Assembly: GCA_033557465.1 (NCBI GenBank)
Contig: CM066033.1
Span: 1,355,855,834-1,355,919,833, forward strand
Direction of reading: 5' to 3'
DNA length: 64,000 nt
Source: Ichthyophis bannanicus
Lineage: Eukaryota; Chordata; Amphibia; Gymnophiona; Ichthyophiidae
The translations under genes and the position numbers were made by a program. Numbering within the stretch: the stretch's first letter is position 1; each line of letters opens with the position of its first letter. The notes below the pieces were generated by a model. The model saw only the letters and a program-made list of their open reading frames with translations. It was not told the DNA's origin and searched no databases. This document shows, piece after piece, positions 44,005 to 55,463 of the stretch.

Positions 44005-46739
44005 TTGAGCTACCCTAAGGTGACAGTACCCTGAGGGTGGTTCTGCTGGCAGCACTAATATACAGTAAAAATAGACAATGCCTAAGACAGCCCTATCAAT
44101 GAACCCCACTGTGGGTTGTGAACCTATGACCTCTGGCTCCATGGGCAGTGAAGTAACCAGTGGGCTAGAGCTGCTAATAAACACATGGCTGGCTACAGGA
44201 GGACTGCACGGCACCACACCCACATTCTGCTGTGGTTACTAGGGAGATTACATACCACCACCCAACGCACCCTCTAGGGCTCAGGGTGGGGGACAGGATC
44301 TCCCGCCCACAGATCCACTTTCAACCCCCTGCAATGGTGGCAGTAGAGGGGACCATCACCCCAGTCCTACTCGGGCTCAAAGACCCTACAGGGCAGGCAA
44401 TGCAGAGCACTACACATCCATAAGGCAAGAGCAGACAGACAGCAGGTCTGGAAATGTGCAGCTGCCCCCCACCATTATCTGACATTCTCCAGCAGCAAGC
44501 CTCCAGCCGCTGCACCCTGCATGGTGTTCCAGTAAGACACATACTAGCTGCAGACAGTCCGCCAGCTAGTCCATAGTGCATGGTCCTGGAGGAGATGCAT
44601 GTACCCAGAACGGGGATATCAGCATACACACCAAGCAGATAAGTCAGTGATTGGGCCCCAAAAGGAAACCCATAAATATCACATAAAAGAAATACTATAA
44701 AGCACTATGGGGGAACCTAGCCATGCCATGGTCACTGCTCAGTCAGGGTGAGAGTGACCTCCCAGCAGGACATGCTATGGCCACCCTGTCCGTGCAGGTG
44801 GTACCGGGCACTACAATGTCTGGCCATTGCCCTATGCCCTGTGCAGATGCGGCCAGGCCAGGCCACCCTATCCAGGCTATTCCCAGGGTACCTTGCTCCT
44901 TATTATGCACATTGACAGGCCAATACTGGCAACAGTGCTAGCAGTGTGGGCTGTGGAGGGTGTTTGCAGCCACCACACACTGGATAGACAGACACACACT
45001 CCCACACCTAGGCCAGCATTGTGCTACTATAGAGGTGTTTAGCAGCCCTGGCCACCACACCAGTCCTGGGCACAGTGCAGGTATGGATATGGTACGCAAT
45101 ACTGGTGGGGGTCACTCCCGAGGGTGGTAAACACTGTCAGAGACCAGACCTGAAGCACACACCACAGACATCAGAAGGGTTGCTATGATGCAGCTCACTC
45201 CGAACATTGTACTTAACCTAGGAATTGCTATCTGCCAGTACTCATAGCAACCTTTTGATAGCTGTGTACCATATTCCCAGGTTTAGGGTGGCATTACTAA
45301 GGTATGCAAGTGCTAGTATTGGGAGATGCACGCAGAGCCCAAAGTCCTGCCTCTCCAGGAGGCTTGGGATAATGGGGCCTGTGGGTGCGGGTGTGTCTGC
45401 CCCTGTTGGCTGCTGCTTTACGGCAGAGGTTCCCAACTCCAGTCCTGTGGTGCCAAACACTGTTTGGGTTTTCATGCTGTCCCTCATGAATATGCATGAG
45501 ATACATCTGCATACCATGGGGGTGGCGCATAGAAATGCAGCACAGGCATCTTTATCAGAGGCAGCATGGAACCTGAATGGTGTTTGGCCCTCCAGGACTG
45601 CATTTGGGAGGCTCTGCTCTAGGTAATGTGCATGTTTATGGTGTCTGTGCTCTGTAGGGTAAAATGTTGGTGTTTTGGGCATGTTAACGTCATCTGCAAG
45701 AACGGTTCTGCCTGTATTAGCACGTTATAGTAGTGGGTAAAATATGAGGACTGGGTTGGCGGAAACCACAGCTGGGACTTGAACCTGTGACCTTCTGCTT
45801 CTGAATACAGTGGTTCTGTGCACTGCACCACCATTTTCACACAGAGATGGTGCATTCCCTTGGGATACCATGACTGTTGGTCAGACAGGGCCTGTCTGTT
45901 GCAGTGCATGCCACCCACCTACACAGTGTTAGGCCACGGTCTGCTCCGGGCAGCTGCCACTGCCCCCTCCACCACCAGTATCCCTCAGCCACCATGCTGA
46001 CATGCCCTTCTGCTGGTGGAGCTGGTGGTGCGCCGTCTCAGGCCGTCCAGTGTGCAGGTAGGCGGCTGCCTATGGTGCATGTTCTGGGGTAGGGGTGCCT
46101 GCATAGACGTCCACGCTCCCCTCCAGCCCCACCTGCCAGTGTTCCGTGCCCTTGGGGGTTGCTGTTGGGTACTCTCCCCTGTGACGCTTTGGGAAACACA
46201 CTCATGCCCATGTTGGGCCCTCATCAGTTGCTGTCTGGCTCTACTGGTTACGCATTCCTATGGGCCAACTGAGCATCACCCTAGTCCCCACTGTGGCCCA
46301 GCTGCGCCACTGCATGTGCTACCTGCAGCCCTCTGTATCCCCTTTTCCAGCATCTGCCCGGTTGCCCGTTCCGACATGCCCACCCTGATGTTGTGGGACG
46401 TGTGCACGCCATAGGAACCCTGTCCGATGGTGGGGAAATCCCTGAGCAGCGCTATTTCACTGTGGGCCCATGCACCTTGTATGGGGACGGAGTATGGACC
46501 CTTCCACGAATTATCTCTGTTCTATGGAGCTTACTCGGGGGGGGGGGGGTTGATGTTTCTCATTGCTACCACCATTGGCCAGCTTGGTTGTTGTTTTTTT
46601 CCAGTTTGTTGGGGTCATTTTCAGTGTTTCTGTGCCCTTTTGTTCTGTGCACATGTATCACACTTATCACCTTTTTTCGGTTTCCCTGCCTAGGCTGTAC
46701 ATTGCTGACAGTTAAATGGTTTCTCTCCCCTTTAAAGTG
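44005..46739. other. 2.7 kb unassigned, moderately GC-rich, two tRNA-like heads
   Basis: I recognise no coding domain; ORFs up to 146 codons occur on both strands without motifs. Read on the minus strand, 44101-44180 (tagcccactggttacttcac ... aggttcacaacccac) and 45754-45845 (aggttcaagtcccagctgtg) carry A- and B-box-like blocks, as in tRNA-derived SINE heads. A poly-G run lies at 46538-46549. This may be the interior of a large non-autonomous DNA element whose right end is near 47027, but no left end is found. Confidence 0.35.
45424..45616. mobile_element. Hairpin hAT MITE
   Basis: The ends are cagaggttcccaactccagt (45424) and a degraded inverse ...gggaggctctg (45616). The interior tgaatatgcatgagatacat is shared with the better copy at 53217-53407. 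The flanks ctttacgg and ctctaggt are only a weak 8-bp match. Confidence 0.65.
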
Positions 46740-47030
46740 CATTTAACGGCAGGTTTTCATTCGCGTTGGAATTCAGCTCTGAAATTCAGCGCGTTAGTGT
46801 AATGGGAGCCTCTCCCCGCCCACTCTCCGCCCATTGACCCTTTCTCTCCACCCCTCCCCGCTTTCTGCGTTGTTTTACCGCGCCGCGGAGCATCACGCGC
46901 GTTAGCGCATGATAACACGTGCTATAGCGTGTTTACGATCGTCAATGCGCTATAGCACGCTAACGATCGTTAACATCATACAACGCGCGTTATTCACATT
47001 TACCGCAGTTTAGTAAACATACCCCTAAGT
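46740..47030. mobile_element. CpG-rich MITE-like segment
   Basis: Its right end (cagtttagtaaacatacccc, 47008-47027) matches the MITEs at 35873 and 51460. The interior has many overlapping palindromes (gctatagcgtg/cgctatagcac, taacgatcgtta). The left end is not identified. Confidence 0.5.
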
Positions 47031-47035
47031 GTCAA

Positions 47036-47896
47036 AAGTTGGAAAATCAATGTGCGTCCTTACAGGAATCCTCTTTGTCTTTTATTAAGGACAGCATTAT
47101 CTTACATACTCAACAAGAATTATTGGAAAATACTCTGATGGCAACAAATATTCGATGTTTGAATTTTCCCTATACTCGATTGTTATCTCCTCAGATATTA
47201 TTTGATAAATATTTATCTGAAGTTTTGGGTTATGGAGATAATGCTAAACCGGTATTAATAAGTTATATTATTTGCCTACAGGGGCGCCCTCTCACGGAGG
47301 TTCCCTGGGAGCTGCTCCAAATATTTCGTTAGAGTCATTAGATGTTTCCAAATTCATTGAATCTTCTCAGGATTTAATTTCTTCTCGGGCCACTCTTCTT
47401 GTATCTTTTTCTTCTGAGGTTGATAAAAACACTGTCATGTGTTTATTTTTTTTAAATAAGAATGCTGAATTTTGTGGGGGGGAAATTAATATTTTTCCTG
47501 ATGTTTCTAGGCAAACCCAGCTTAGGCGCAAGGCTTTTTTGTCTTTAAAGCCTCATGTCTTGGCACTTGGTGCATCCTTTTTCCTTAAGTTTCCTTGTAA
47601 ATGTGTGGTTACATTAGGGGGCACCAAGTATGTTTTCTCTGAGACTTCGTCCCTGGAATCTTTTCTTAAAAATCAGGTTTCCTCGTTGTAGTTTGTACAA
47701 TTGTTATCATGCGGCAAGTTTAAAAAACAGAATTTTGTATAGTAATTATGGCACTAACTCTCTTCTGTTATTGGCTACTTCCCTGAATGTGGACTATATA
47801 TTTTTCTGTATTTTATTTCAAGTGAAATGTATTATTGTCTTATTTGAAATTCTGAATAAAGAGATAAATTACAAATAAAAAAAATAATAAAAAAAG
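47036..47896 (+). pseudogene. L1-like ORF1-only element, copy C
   Basis: Frame 47039-47332 covers the coiled-coil end and RRM-like start (NIRCLNFPYTRLLSPQILFD). Frame 47272-47691 covers the C-terminal domain (NIFPDVSRQTQLRRKAFLSL, then FFLKFPCKC and YVFSETSSLESFLKN). One frameshift near 47300 separates them. A 3' UTR of about 190 bp ends with gaataaagagataaattaca-aataaaaaaaataataaa, so the element ends in poly-A directly after ORF1, without ORF2. It is truncated at the 5' end and inserted next to the resumed CR1 at 47897. Confidence 0.75.
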
Positions 47897-48906
47897 ATAT
47901 AATGAGTGAGGTGATCAAATTTGCAGATGATAAACAATTATTCAAAGTTGTTAAAACTCAAGAGGATTGTGAAAAATTGCAGCAGGACCTCAGAAAACCT
48001 TTAGACTGGACGTCTAAATGACAGATGAAATTTAATATGGACACGTGCAAAATTATGCACCTAGGAAAGAACAACCCGAACTATGGCTACACGATGCAAG
48101 GTACAACCTTTGAAACTACCACCCAGGAAAAAGATTTAGGCATCATCGTGGATAATACATTGAAACCCACTGCCTAATGTGCAGCGGCGGCCAAGAAGGC
48201 AAATAGAATGCTAGGAATCATAAGGAAAGGAATGGAGAATAAAGCAAAGGATATTATAACACCTCTGTGTCGTTCCATGATACGACCACACCTTGAATAT
48301 TGTGTGCAATTCTGGTCGCCAAGGATATAGTTGAATTAGAAAAGGTACAAAGAAGAGTGATAAAAATAGTAACGGGGATGGAGGGATGTCCCTATGAGGA
48401 GAGGATTAAAAGATTGGGTCTCTTCAGCTTTGAAAAGAGCCGGCTGGGAGATGGGGATATGATTAGAGGTCTATAAATTAATGAATGGAGTGGAACGGGT
48501 AAACGTAGAATTGTTGTTTACGCCATCAAAAACTATAAAGACTAGAGGACATGCAATGAAGCTACAATGCAACCCATTTAAGACTAATAAGAGAAAATAT
48601 TATTTTATTCAGTGTGTAATCAAACTCTGGAATTTGTTACCGGAGGATGTAGTAAAAGCTGTTAGTGTAGCTGGGTTTAAAAAAGGTTTGGACAAGTTCC
48701 TGGAGGAAAGGTCCATAAACCATTATTAAAGAGGACCCGGGAAATCCACTGCTTGCCCCGAGATAAGCACTGTGGGACCTGTGTGGTACTTCTTTGGGAA
48801 TCTGCCAGGGACTTGTGGCCTGGATTGGCTGCTGCTGGAAACAGGATACTGGGCTTGATGGACCTTGGTCTGACCCAGTAAGGCATTTCTTATGTTCTTA
48901 TGTTCC
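47897..48906 (+). pseudogene. CR1 LINE, 3' half (RT motif C to 3' end)
   Basis: It begins SEVIKFADDKQLFKVV (motif C region), then [41 protein letters not shown] and, at 48481-48729, [20 protein letters not shown] and [18 protein letters not shown] with its stop. The 3' UTR and the tgttctta tail end near 48906. Several frame changes and stops occur. About 110 codons of RT are missing relative to the end of the 5' half at 41995. One CR1 split by nested insertions plus a deletion is the simplest reading; two separate copies are possible. Confidence 0.75.
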
Positions 48907-49879
48907 AAACCTCACAAATCAAGGTCTTTACCTTGGATAAATTCAGCACATTACAGATTGCAGAGAGCCCTAGAACATCAAGGGTCCGATTCTGATCCCG
49001 ACATACATCTCCTTTGTACATACTGGCTGACCCGGACAAACAAAGGAGATCGCGATTCTGATCCCGCGGGATCAGAATCGTGAACAGGCATGTACGTGCA
49101 GGCCGAGAATGCGATTCAGTCCCGGCCTGCACATAGAGCCATAGCCCGGCTAACTTAGCCAGGGCTTTTGAATGGAGCCACTGTGACATGGCATTATGTT
49201 GCCATAGCACTGCAGCTCCACTTAAAAGCTGCGATGCTGGCTGCCTGCAAACGGAGTTAATTCCCCGCAGTCCAACCCCCGATCCGGCCTCCTAAGGCCA
49301 GGATGGGACTGTGCGGAATTAACTCTGCCTCCCCAGCTCCTTTTGTGTCCTGGGCCTTAAAAAAACACGACATTAGAATCTTCCCTGTATGTTCATGGTT
49401 GGTGACAGCCCACTGCCTGCCCACTCTCTGCCCCCGGGCCGCCTCTTCCCCTCCCCCAACTAACTTCCCTGCACAACCGGTGGGGAAGTTAGTCTGGGGT
49501 TGCCGTCGGTATGTCCATCCCTGCTATTCGTGTCTCAGAATAACCCCCCCAAGTGACTGAGTCTGCTCTAAGATGCCTGCTGAGTGAATATAGAAGAAGC
49601 CTGCCACATGGCAACTGCACCCCCCACCGATGATTGCCGCCCGTAATGTGAGCCAACAAGCGGAGCCAGTTCCGTCCAGTATGTGGGTGTGCCTTCCTCC
49701 CACCTAGGACTTCAGAGGATGGACCACTCACTCACAGAGAGATACCAAGGGTGGCCCATCCCAAAGGGTGAGATTTACCCCTCCAATGAGTGAGATTGAA
49801 AGCCAATGAGTGAGGTTTTTCTCACAGCGCATTCATAGTTTAAATTTGGAAAGATCTGGAGGTTGTATTGCTTTGCAAA
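48907..49879. other. Unassigned stretch with a perfect 28-bp palindrome
   Basis: cgattctgatcccg-cgggatcagaatcg (49053-49080) is an exact palindrome within a segment of inverted words (ggagatcgcgattctg). Around 49140-49330 further loose inversions occur (ggagttaattcc with gcggaattaactc). Positions 49735-49830 contain aatgagtgag repeats. No gene is seen. Confidence 0.4.
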
Positions 49880-50797
49880 GGAAAGGAGCACCATTAAATG
49901 ATGATCTTTAGCATTTTATGGTTTTCTTTTAGCTTGTAATTTTCACTCCCTCCCTCCAGAACAGAAGTAGGACATTTCTGTCTAGAACTAAGCATATAAA
50001 CAAAACAGTCTGACAGTAACAACAACATAAACCTTCTCCAGTACCAGGCACATTTTGAAGTAAGACAAAACCCTACAAAAGTCAGTCTGGATAGAACAAA
50101 TCTGCCACTCCATAACAGCACCAATGAGGGTCTAACTAGAAAAAGACAACACTGCAAATGTATCAGTACCACCCACTGGGAAAATTAAACAAGCCGCATT
50201 ACTACAGATCCCACAATAGAAATATGTAGACAAAAATTAAACTGAAATCCCAAAAAGCTAGACTTTGCATTCAGTACAGCCCCAGGGAAATAAGAAACTG
50301 CAATGAATCTAGTCAGCACTGCACCAAACATTTACATAAAAACTGATATAAATTCAAAAAACTGACATATTCCAGTCACTAAATAAAAAATATATATTTT
50401 TCTACCTTTGTTGTTTGACCATTCTAATTTTTCTAATCATGTTGATCGCAGTCTTCGGATTTTGCTTTCCTTTTTCTTCTCTTAACTTTCTCTCCAGGGT
50501 CTCCAGTCCATTTGCCCACTTCTCTCTTCTCTGTCTTAATTTCCTCCTCTATATCCATCTCTCACACTGATCTTTTACTTTTAGCTTTCTTTCATTTATT
50601 TTTCTGTCTGTCCACTCAGCTTTCACTCCTTCTTACAATCCATTCTATTGCATGTATGTACAACTGTCCTTCTCTTTCTTTCACCCTGGCCCTCCCATTC
50701 CCCATTCCCTTAATCCCCAGTCTCCCCACCGCCTCCCTAGAATCTTCTCTCTTTTCCTCTCCTTCGAGCATTTTAACTCACTCTCTCCCTCTTCTTA
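49880..50797 (+). mobile_element. Diverged copy of the hAT-type shared module
   Basis: acataaaccttctccagtac ... acaaaaccctacaaaagtca is followed at 50225 by aaattaaactgaaatcccaa, then gacatattccagtcactaaa, tttttctacctttgttgttt and a pyrimidine-rich part. This is the order of module blocks in the elements at 6130, 9446 and 58362, at lower similarity. The minisatellite is absent, because an inverted CR1 end begins at 50798. Confidence 0.6.
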
Positions 50798-51358
50798 ACA
50801 TAAGAACATAAGATATGCCATACTGGGTCAGACCAAGGTCCATCAAGCCCAGTATTCAGTTTCCAAAAGTGGCCAATCTAGGTCATACGTACCTAGCAGT
50901 TTCCCCAAAAGACACAGGTTCCACAATGCTTGTACTGGGTCAAGCATTGATATCCTGGATCCCTTTTTAATAATGGTTTATGGACTTTTCCTCCAGGAAC
51001 TTGTCCAAACCTTTTTTAAACCCAGCTACACTAACAGCCTTTACTACATCCTCCGGTAACCCCAGAGTTTGATTACACGTTGAGTGAAAAAATATTTTCT
51101 CTTATTAGTCTTAAATAGTTTACCCTGTAGCTTCATTGCATGTCCCCTAGTCTTTCTATATTCTGATAACGTAAACAATCGATCTACGTTTACCCGTTCC
51201 ACTCCGTTCATTAATTTATAGACTTCTATCATATCTCCCCTTAGCCGTCTCTTTTCCAGGTTAAAGAGCCCTAACCTTTTTAGCCTTTCTTCATAGGAGT
51301 ATCCTTCCATTCCCTTTACCATTTTGGTGGCTCTTCTCTGAACCTTTTCTAATGACAC
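50798..51358 (-). mobile_element. CR1 LINE 3' end
   Basis: Starting at ataagaacataagatatgcc, the minus strand shows the CR1 3' UTR and the ORF2 C terminus. The latter (51358-51044) reads [20 protein letters not shown] and [20 protein letters not shown], then [17 protein letters not shown] frame change near the end removes the last residues. It is 5'-truncated. Confidence 0.85.
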
Positions 51359-51459
51359 TTAGCTCCAGTGTTTTGAGTTGTGCAGCAGGTTGTGCCTATT
51401 TCGGGCCTTCCCTCTCTATTCTGAACTGGTCAGTTGTTACTTTCCTGTAGGTATGATTG

Positions 51460-51770
51460 GGGCACATTTATTACTCTCTGCAGTGGTTCCATAGCCCACT
51501 GCCACTCTAATAATGCATTTCTAGCTTCCCCTTGCAGGGCATGCATTGCGCATGTTTCCTACTATTGCGCTGGTGACTATAGCGCTTTCCCTTGCAGGGC
51601 ATGTGCTCTAGTTGCATGTTCGCTACTACCGTGCTAGCAATGTGACTAGTGCAAGGGAAGTAGCCTACCACTGCCATGCCCCTTATGTCTACCATGGCCC
51701 CTAGGCTCTGCCGCAGTAAAACACAGGTGCATTTCCCCATGCTACTTGCAGTGCTTTAGTAAACATGCCC
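51460..51770. mobile_element. MITE with ggggcatgtttactaa ends
   Basis: The left end is ggggcacatttattactctc-tgcag. The right end is cttgcagtgctttagtaaac-atgcccc. The interior has repeated cttgcagggcatg words (51532, 51591). It is non-coding. Confidence 0.6.
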
Positions 51771-51772
51771 CT

Positions 51773-51823
51773 AAGTTTGTGCCTGAGGCAATGGAGGGTT
51801 ACGTGACCTGCCCAAGGCCATTG
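51773..51823 (-). mobile_element. CORE-SINE fragment
   Basis: gcctgaggcaatggagggtt and acctgcccaaggcca form an inverted CORE block only. Confidence 0.6.
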
Positions 51824-51934
51824 GCTATATTAGCCTTAGAGAAAAATGGATTCTTCACAGGCTCCGATACCTTTTATTTGACTAATAGTAAAATATGTTT
51901 TTTATGAATTCACAGCTAAGTACATAAAAAAGAT

Positions 51935-52545
51935 ATGGAATTTATATTTTATATGTACACTTTGGAGGAGAGGGGGGATAGGGGAGATATGATTCAGACC
52001 TTTAAATACTTAAGGAGAAATAATGAACAAACAAACCTCTTCCAGAGATGGGGAAACTGTACAACTAGAGGGCATGACATGAAGCTGCAAGGTAGCAATT
52101 TGAAAGGCAATGTCAGGAAATACTTTTTTACTGAAAGGGTGCTTAGAATGCCCTCCCGATGGAGGTGGTGGGGGCAAACACAGTGATGGAATTCAAAGTG
52201 GCCTGGGACAGACACAGTGGATCACTTTACAGCAAGAAGATTAAATCTAAATAAACTGAACCATCTAATTTCTCAACAAATAGGGGTGTCCTACATGGAG
52301 CGATGGGGGGAGGAGGAGTGGGTTCACCCATAAACAAAGAAACAAAGATATGGGGAGGGGTGAAGACATGGGGAGGGGTGCACCTGCTCCTGGTGGGTGC
52401 ACCACGAAGCAAAGACATGGGTAGGGGTGCACCTACTCCCTAAGAGACATGGGAAGGGGTGCACCTACTCCTGCCATATTGCTGGGCAGACTAGATGGAC
52501 GACACTGGTCTTTATCTGCTGTCATTTACTATGTTACTATATATA
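51935..52545 (+). mobile_element. CR1-type LINE 3' end with 3' UTR minisatellite
   Basis: The ORF2 C-terminal frame 51935-52186 reads MYTLEERGDRGDMIQTFKYL and VRKYFFTERV. The 3' UTR holds three or four units of gacatggggaggggtgcacc-t(gc)tcct (about 52340-52475), then ggcagactagatggacgaca ... tgtcatttactatgttacta. A gagagagaaa simple repeat follows at 52551-52573. Confidence 0.75.
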
Positions 52546-52659
52546 TTCAGAGAGAGAGAGAAAGAGAGAGAGGGTTGTTGAGAGTCATCTTTAGATCAGG
52601 GGAGGGTAAACAGTACATTGAAATGGATAGTTCTGTTCAGCTCTAGAGGCCATATCTAG

Positions 52660-53160
52660 AGAAAAGTGTAGAGATAATGGATGCATTCTAGAATATGTAC
52701 CATAAATCTTATGAAATGAAGCCCAAGAATCAAGACTTGCATACTTTGAAGGAGATAAGGGAAAATAGGGATATGGTACAAATATTCAAAATACCTAAAA
52801 GGTATAAATAACATAAGAAGAATGTCTTGCTTTGTTTGTTTAAAATCCTATAGCTAAAGGCAAATTTAAAAAGAATAAATTTTACTCAACTGGCAAATGT
52901 TTCTGTTGTGCAAAACATATTAAAGACCAACGGAAAGGGGGAAACTCAAAAGTGATTGAAATGTTGTTGTTTTTTCACAGATAGGGTGGTGGATACATGC
53001 TAGAATAACATGATGGAGATAGTAAGGCAAAAATGTTAGCATATTTCAAGAAAGAATGGCCTAAGTGTTCAGATCCTTTGTTGGTAGGGAAAGGAGACTA
53101 CAGTCATATATTAAGCAAAGCCTGTAGAATTGCAACAGGTGAGTAAATGGGCAAACTAGA
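52660..53160 (+). mobile_element. CR1-type ORF2 C-terminal remnant
   Basis: Broken frames give LHTLKEIRENRDMVQIFKI (about 52735) and FFTDRVVDTC (about 52970), the order seen in CR1 C termini (TLEERRDRGDMI ... FFTERVVDPW). It is an old copy without a usable frame. Confidence 0.6.
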
Positions 53161-53216
53161 TGAGCCTTGAAGTCTTTATCTAATACCATATTTTGTATTT
53201 CGGAATACCTATATAG

Positions 53217-53407
53217 CATGGATTCTCAACCCAGTCCTTGGGACACACCTAGCCAGGTTTTCAGGATAACCATATTGAATATGCAAGAGAGACATTTGCA
53301 TACAATGGAGGCAGTGTATGCAAATCTCTCTCATGCATATTCATTATGGTTACTCTGAAAACCTGGCTGACTAGGTCTGGTCCCGAGGGCTGGGTTGAGA
53401 ACCGCTG
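53217..53407. mobile_element. Hairpin hAT MITE, 191 bp
   Basis: catggattctcaacccagtc (53217) and gggctgggttgagaaccgctg (ending 53407) are inverted. The arms pair almost throughout (aggttttcaggataaccata with tatggttactctgaaaacct) around ttgcatacaatggaggcagt. The flanks ctatatag and ttaagtag are a weak 8-bp match. Confidence 0.75.
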
Positions 53408-53409
53408 TT

Positions 53410-55463
53410 AAGTAGTACCCTTAGCAAACTGTGCTTGACATTAAACCAACCAGCGAAAGAAAAGATGCCCGAGGAAAAAAAACTGGCCAAAGATTGGCTG
53501 TAATCATCTTTTTCATAGAGGAGTATATTACTCCTCTGACTGCTAACATTTCAGCTGGAAAGCAAGATTCTCCGCAGTGTATTCATCAGCCCATCATGTT
53601 ACTGTTGCCTATGGCACTGGCCCATAAAATTGAAATATTTCATTCTCCTATAATGAGGATGCAGCTTCCCTGAGTGTGCAGAGAATAGCCTGCAACAGAA
53701 GCAATAGGACTTGGGCACATCTTCCATAAGCGCAATGTTCCCTCTGCTTGGATGTAATAATAAATATCATATAAAAGAAATGATCGGTGGCCATCAGCAC
53801 TTTTTCTCTTTTCGAGGAAGAGTTTGAAGAATCATTCCAACGTCATGGTTTCATTTCATGAAATATGGTACAAGTTTGATTTTTGCACATCAAGTATCTT
53901 TGACCCCGCGATCCCCCCCTATGTCTCTATTTTTTGGCTTGACGAGCCACATGGCAACGCACAGCCTTGAATTCCTCACCCTCCTGATTTATCGTTTACA
54001 GCTGTTCTAGCCTTTCAAACCTGGCAGCTGCTTTTCAGATGCTGTCGGCCAATTAGAAGGACATCCTTGGTTTAAAAAAAGAAAAACCTCAACTTGAGTT
54101 CTTGAAAAATGGAAAAAAAAAAAGGATTGATGAAAAAAAATCATCTGAGCTCAGCTCTGCATTGCATTGATTTTAGCCTTCAGGGCAAAAGAAAATGTTT
54201 GGTTTATTTCATAAGCCAATTAGGTGTGTGAGAGGCTGTTTGGCATTTGCTATTGACTAGGTCTGAGTACATAGTCTTCACCAGCAGGGTGCTTGCTAAA
54301 GAATCAATAACGAGCGTGTGATTGGATTAGCTACTTGATCAATGCTTTGTGCTAATATATTAACAAGCAAATTACCACACAGCCCATAAGAGCAAAGCCT
54401 TGTCTGTAATTGCATTACATAAGCTATTCCAGTCTAATGACCCTTGAAGTTCCAAAGACAGGTCTTTAAACATCCCAAAAAGGCCTCTTCTGCACATTAT
54501 TCTGGTCAGCTGTTGTTTTTGCTCATCAGATTCAATTATTTGTGTTTATATTGCAGGCAATATTACAGTACCACATTCTGGATCTGAAGTCTGGATTTTT
54601 TTTTTTTAATTTGGATTTTAGATTTCGGCACTCTCCTTCGGCAAATCTCAGCTCAAGAAGAATTACAATCAGATATGTAAGTTATTTCTTAAGAATGATG
54701 CTCTATTATTAAACCAGTTGAATATATTAGTTATTTCAGGCTTCTGAGGCTAAAGGGTTCCCCTCTCTTTTCTTTCCACTTTTTTTTGTGCTTTTTCTCT
54801 TCCTGGAATCCACCAAGCTGTCGGATGTGGCTTCTAGAATACAGAAGTTTGGCTTTGCCTTGGAAATGTCTTCTCTCCTCCTGACCTTCTGTGAAGCGAA
54901 GACTGCCTGCTCTCTCTCGCTCTGCCTGAGCAGTCTGAGAGGTGAAAGGCATTAGCAGGGATCCCTGCAGAGCGAGCAACAGTATCATAAGCAATCTGGC
55001 CCTGGTAGCCCCAGCTGACAAAATAACCAAGTCTTGTCAGAGCCAAGCTCAGCAGAAAGTAGCCCTGTCACTCACGCACGATGGAGACTGTAGTAGCTTC
55101 TTTAACAAGTTAATTTAACAGGAACAGCTTCTGATGGATACTTGTCAGTTAAGTCCATCTGTATGGCAGTTAATTGTAGGCAAATCTTTGACAAGGACAG
55201 GCTCGTTATCTAGAATGTGAAAGGAGAGCCAGCAAATATACAGCTGCCTAATTGTGGAGTCTTCTGTACTGTTTTGCATCACTCTCCGTTTTAAATATAG
55301 TGCGCTTGCCAGTCGAACAATAGTTACATTTAGGAAGCAATGACACTGACTTCAAAAGCAGAACTCCTTTGGGGTTTTTTTTTGCCTTGGAATGCATTGA
55401 AACACTGGAATGCATTGAAATAAAGTCTGACAAACAATAAAAAAAGGATTTCTTTTCACTTTA
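53410..55463. other. Repeat-poor island, candidate conserved non-coding region
   Basis: No repeat in the window matches 53700-55450. The stretch 53980-54560 is dense in homeodomain-like sites: ggccaattagaag (about 54048), aagccaattaggtg (about 54212), ggattagctacttgatcaat (about 54324), gtaattgcatta (about 54405) and tcaattatttg (about 54532). Two minus-strand ORFs (55030-54731 and 55046-54834) overlap in different frames and show no motif. Conservation is an expectation from appearance, not shown. Confidence 0.35.

Noticed and set aside
44101..45845. tRNA genes at 44101-44180 and 45754-45845
   Set aside because: A- and B-box-like words are present, but no complete cloverleaf or acceptor stem can be drawn. 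These look like tRNA-derived SINE heads.
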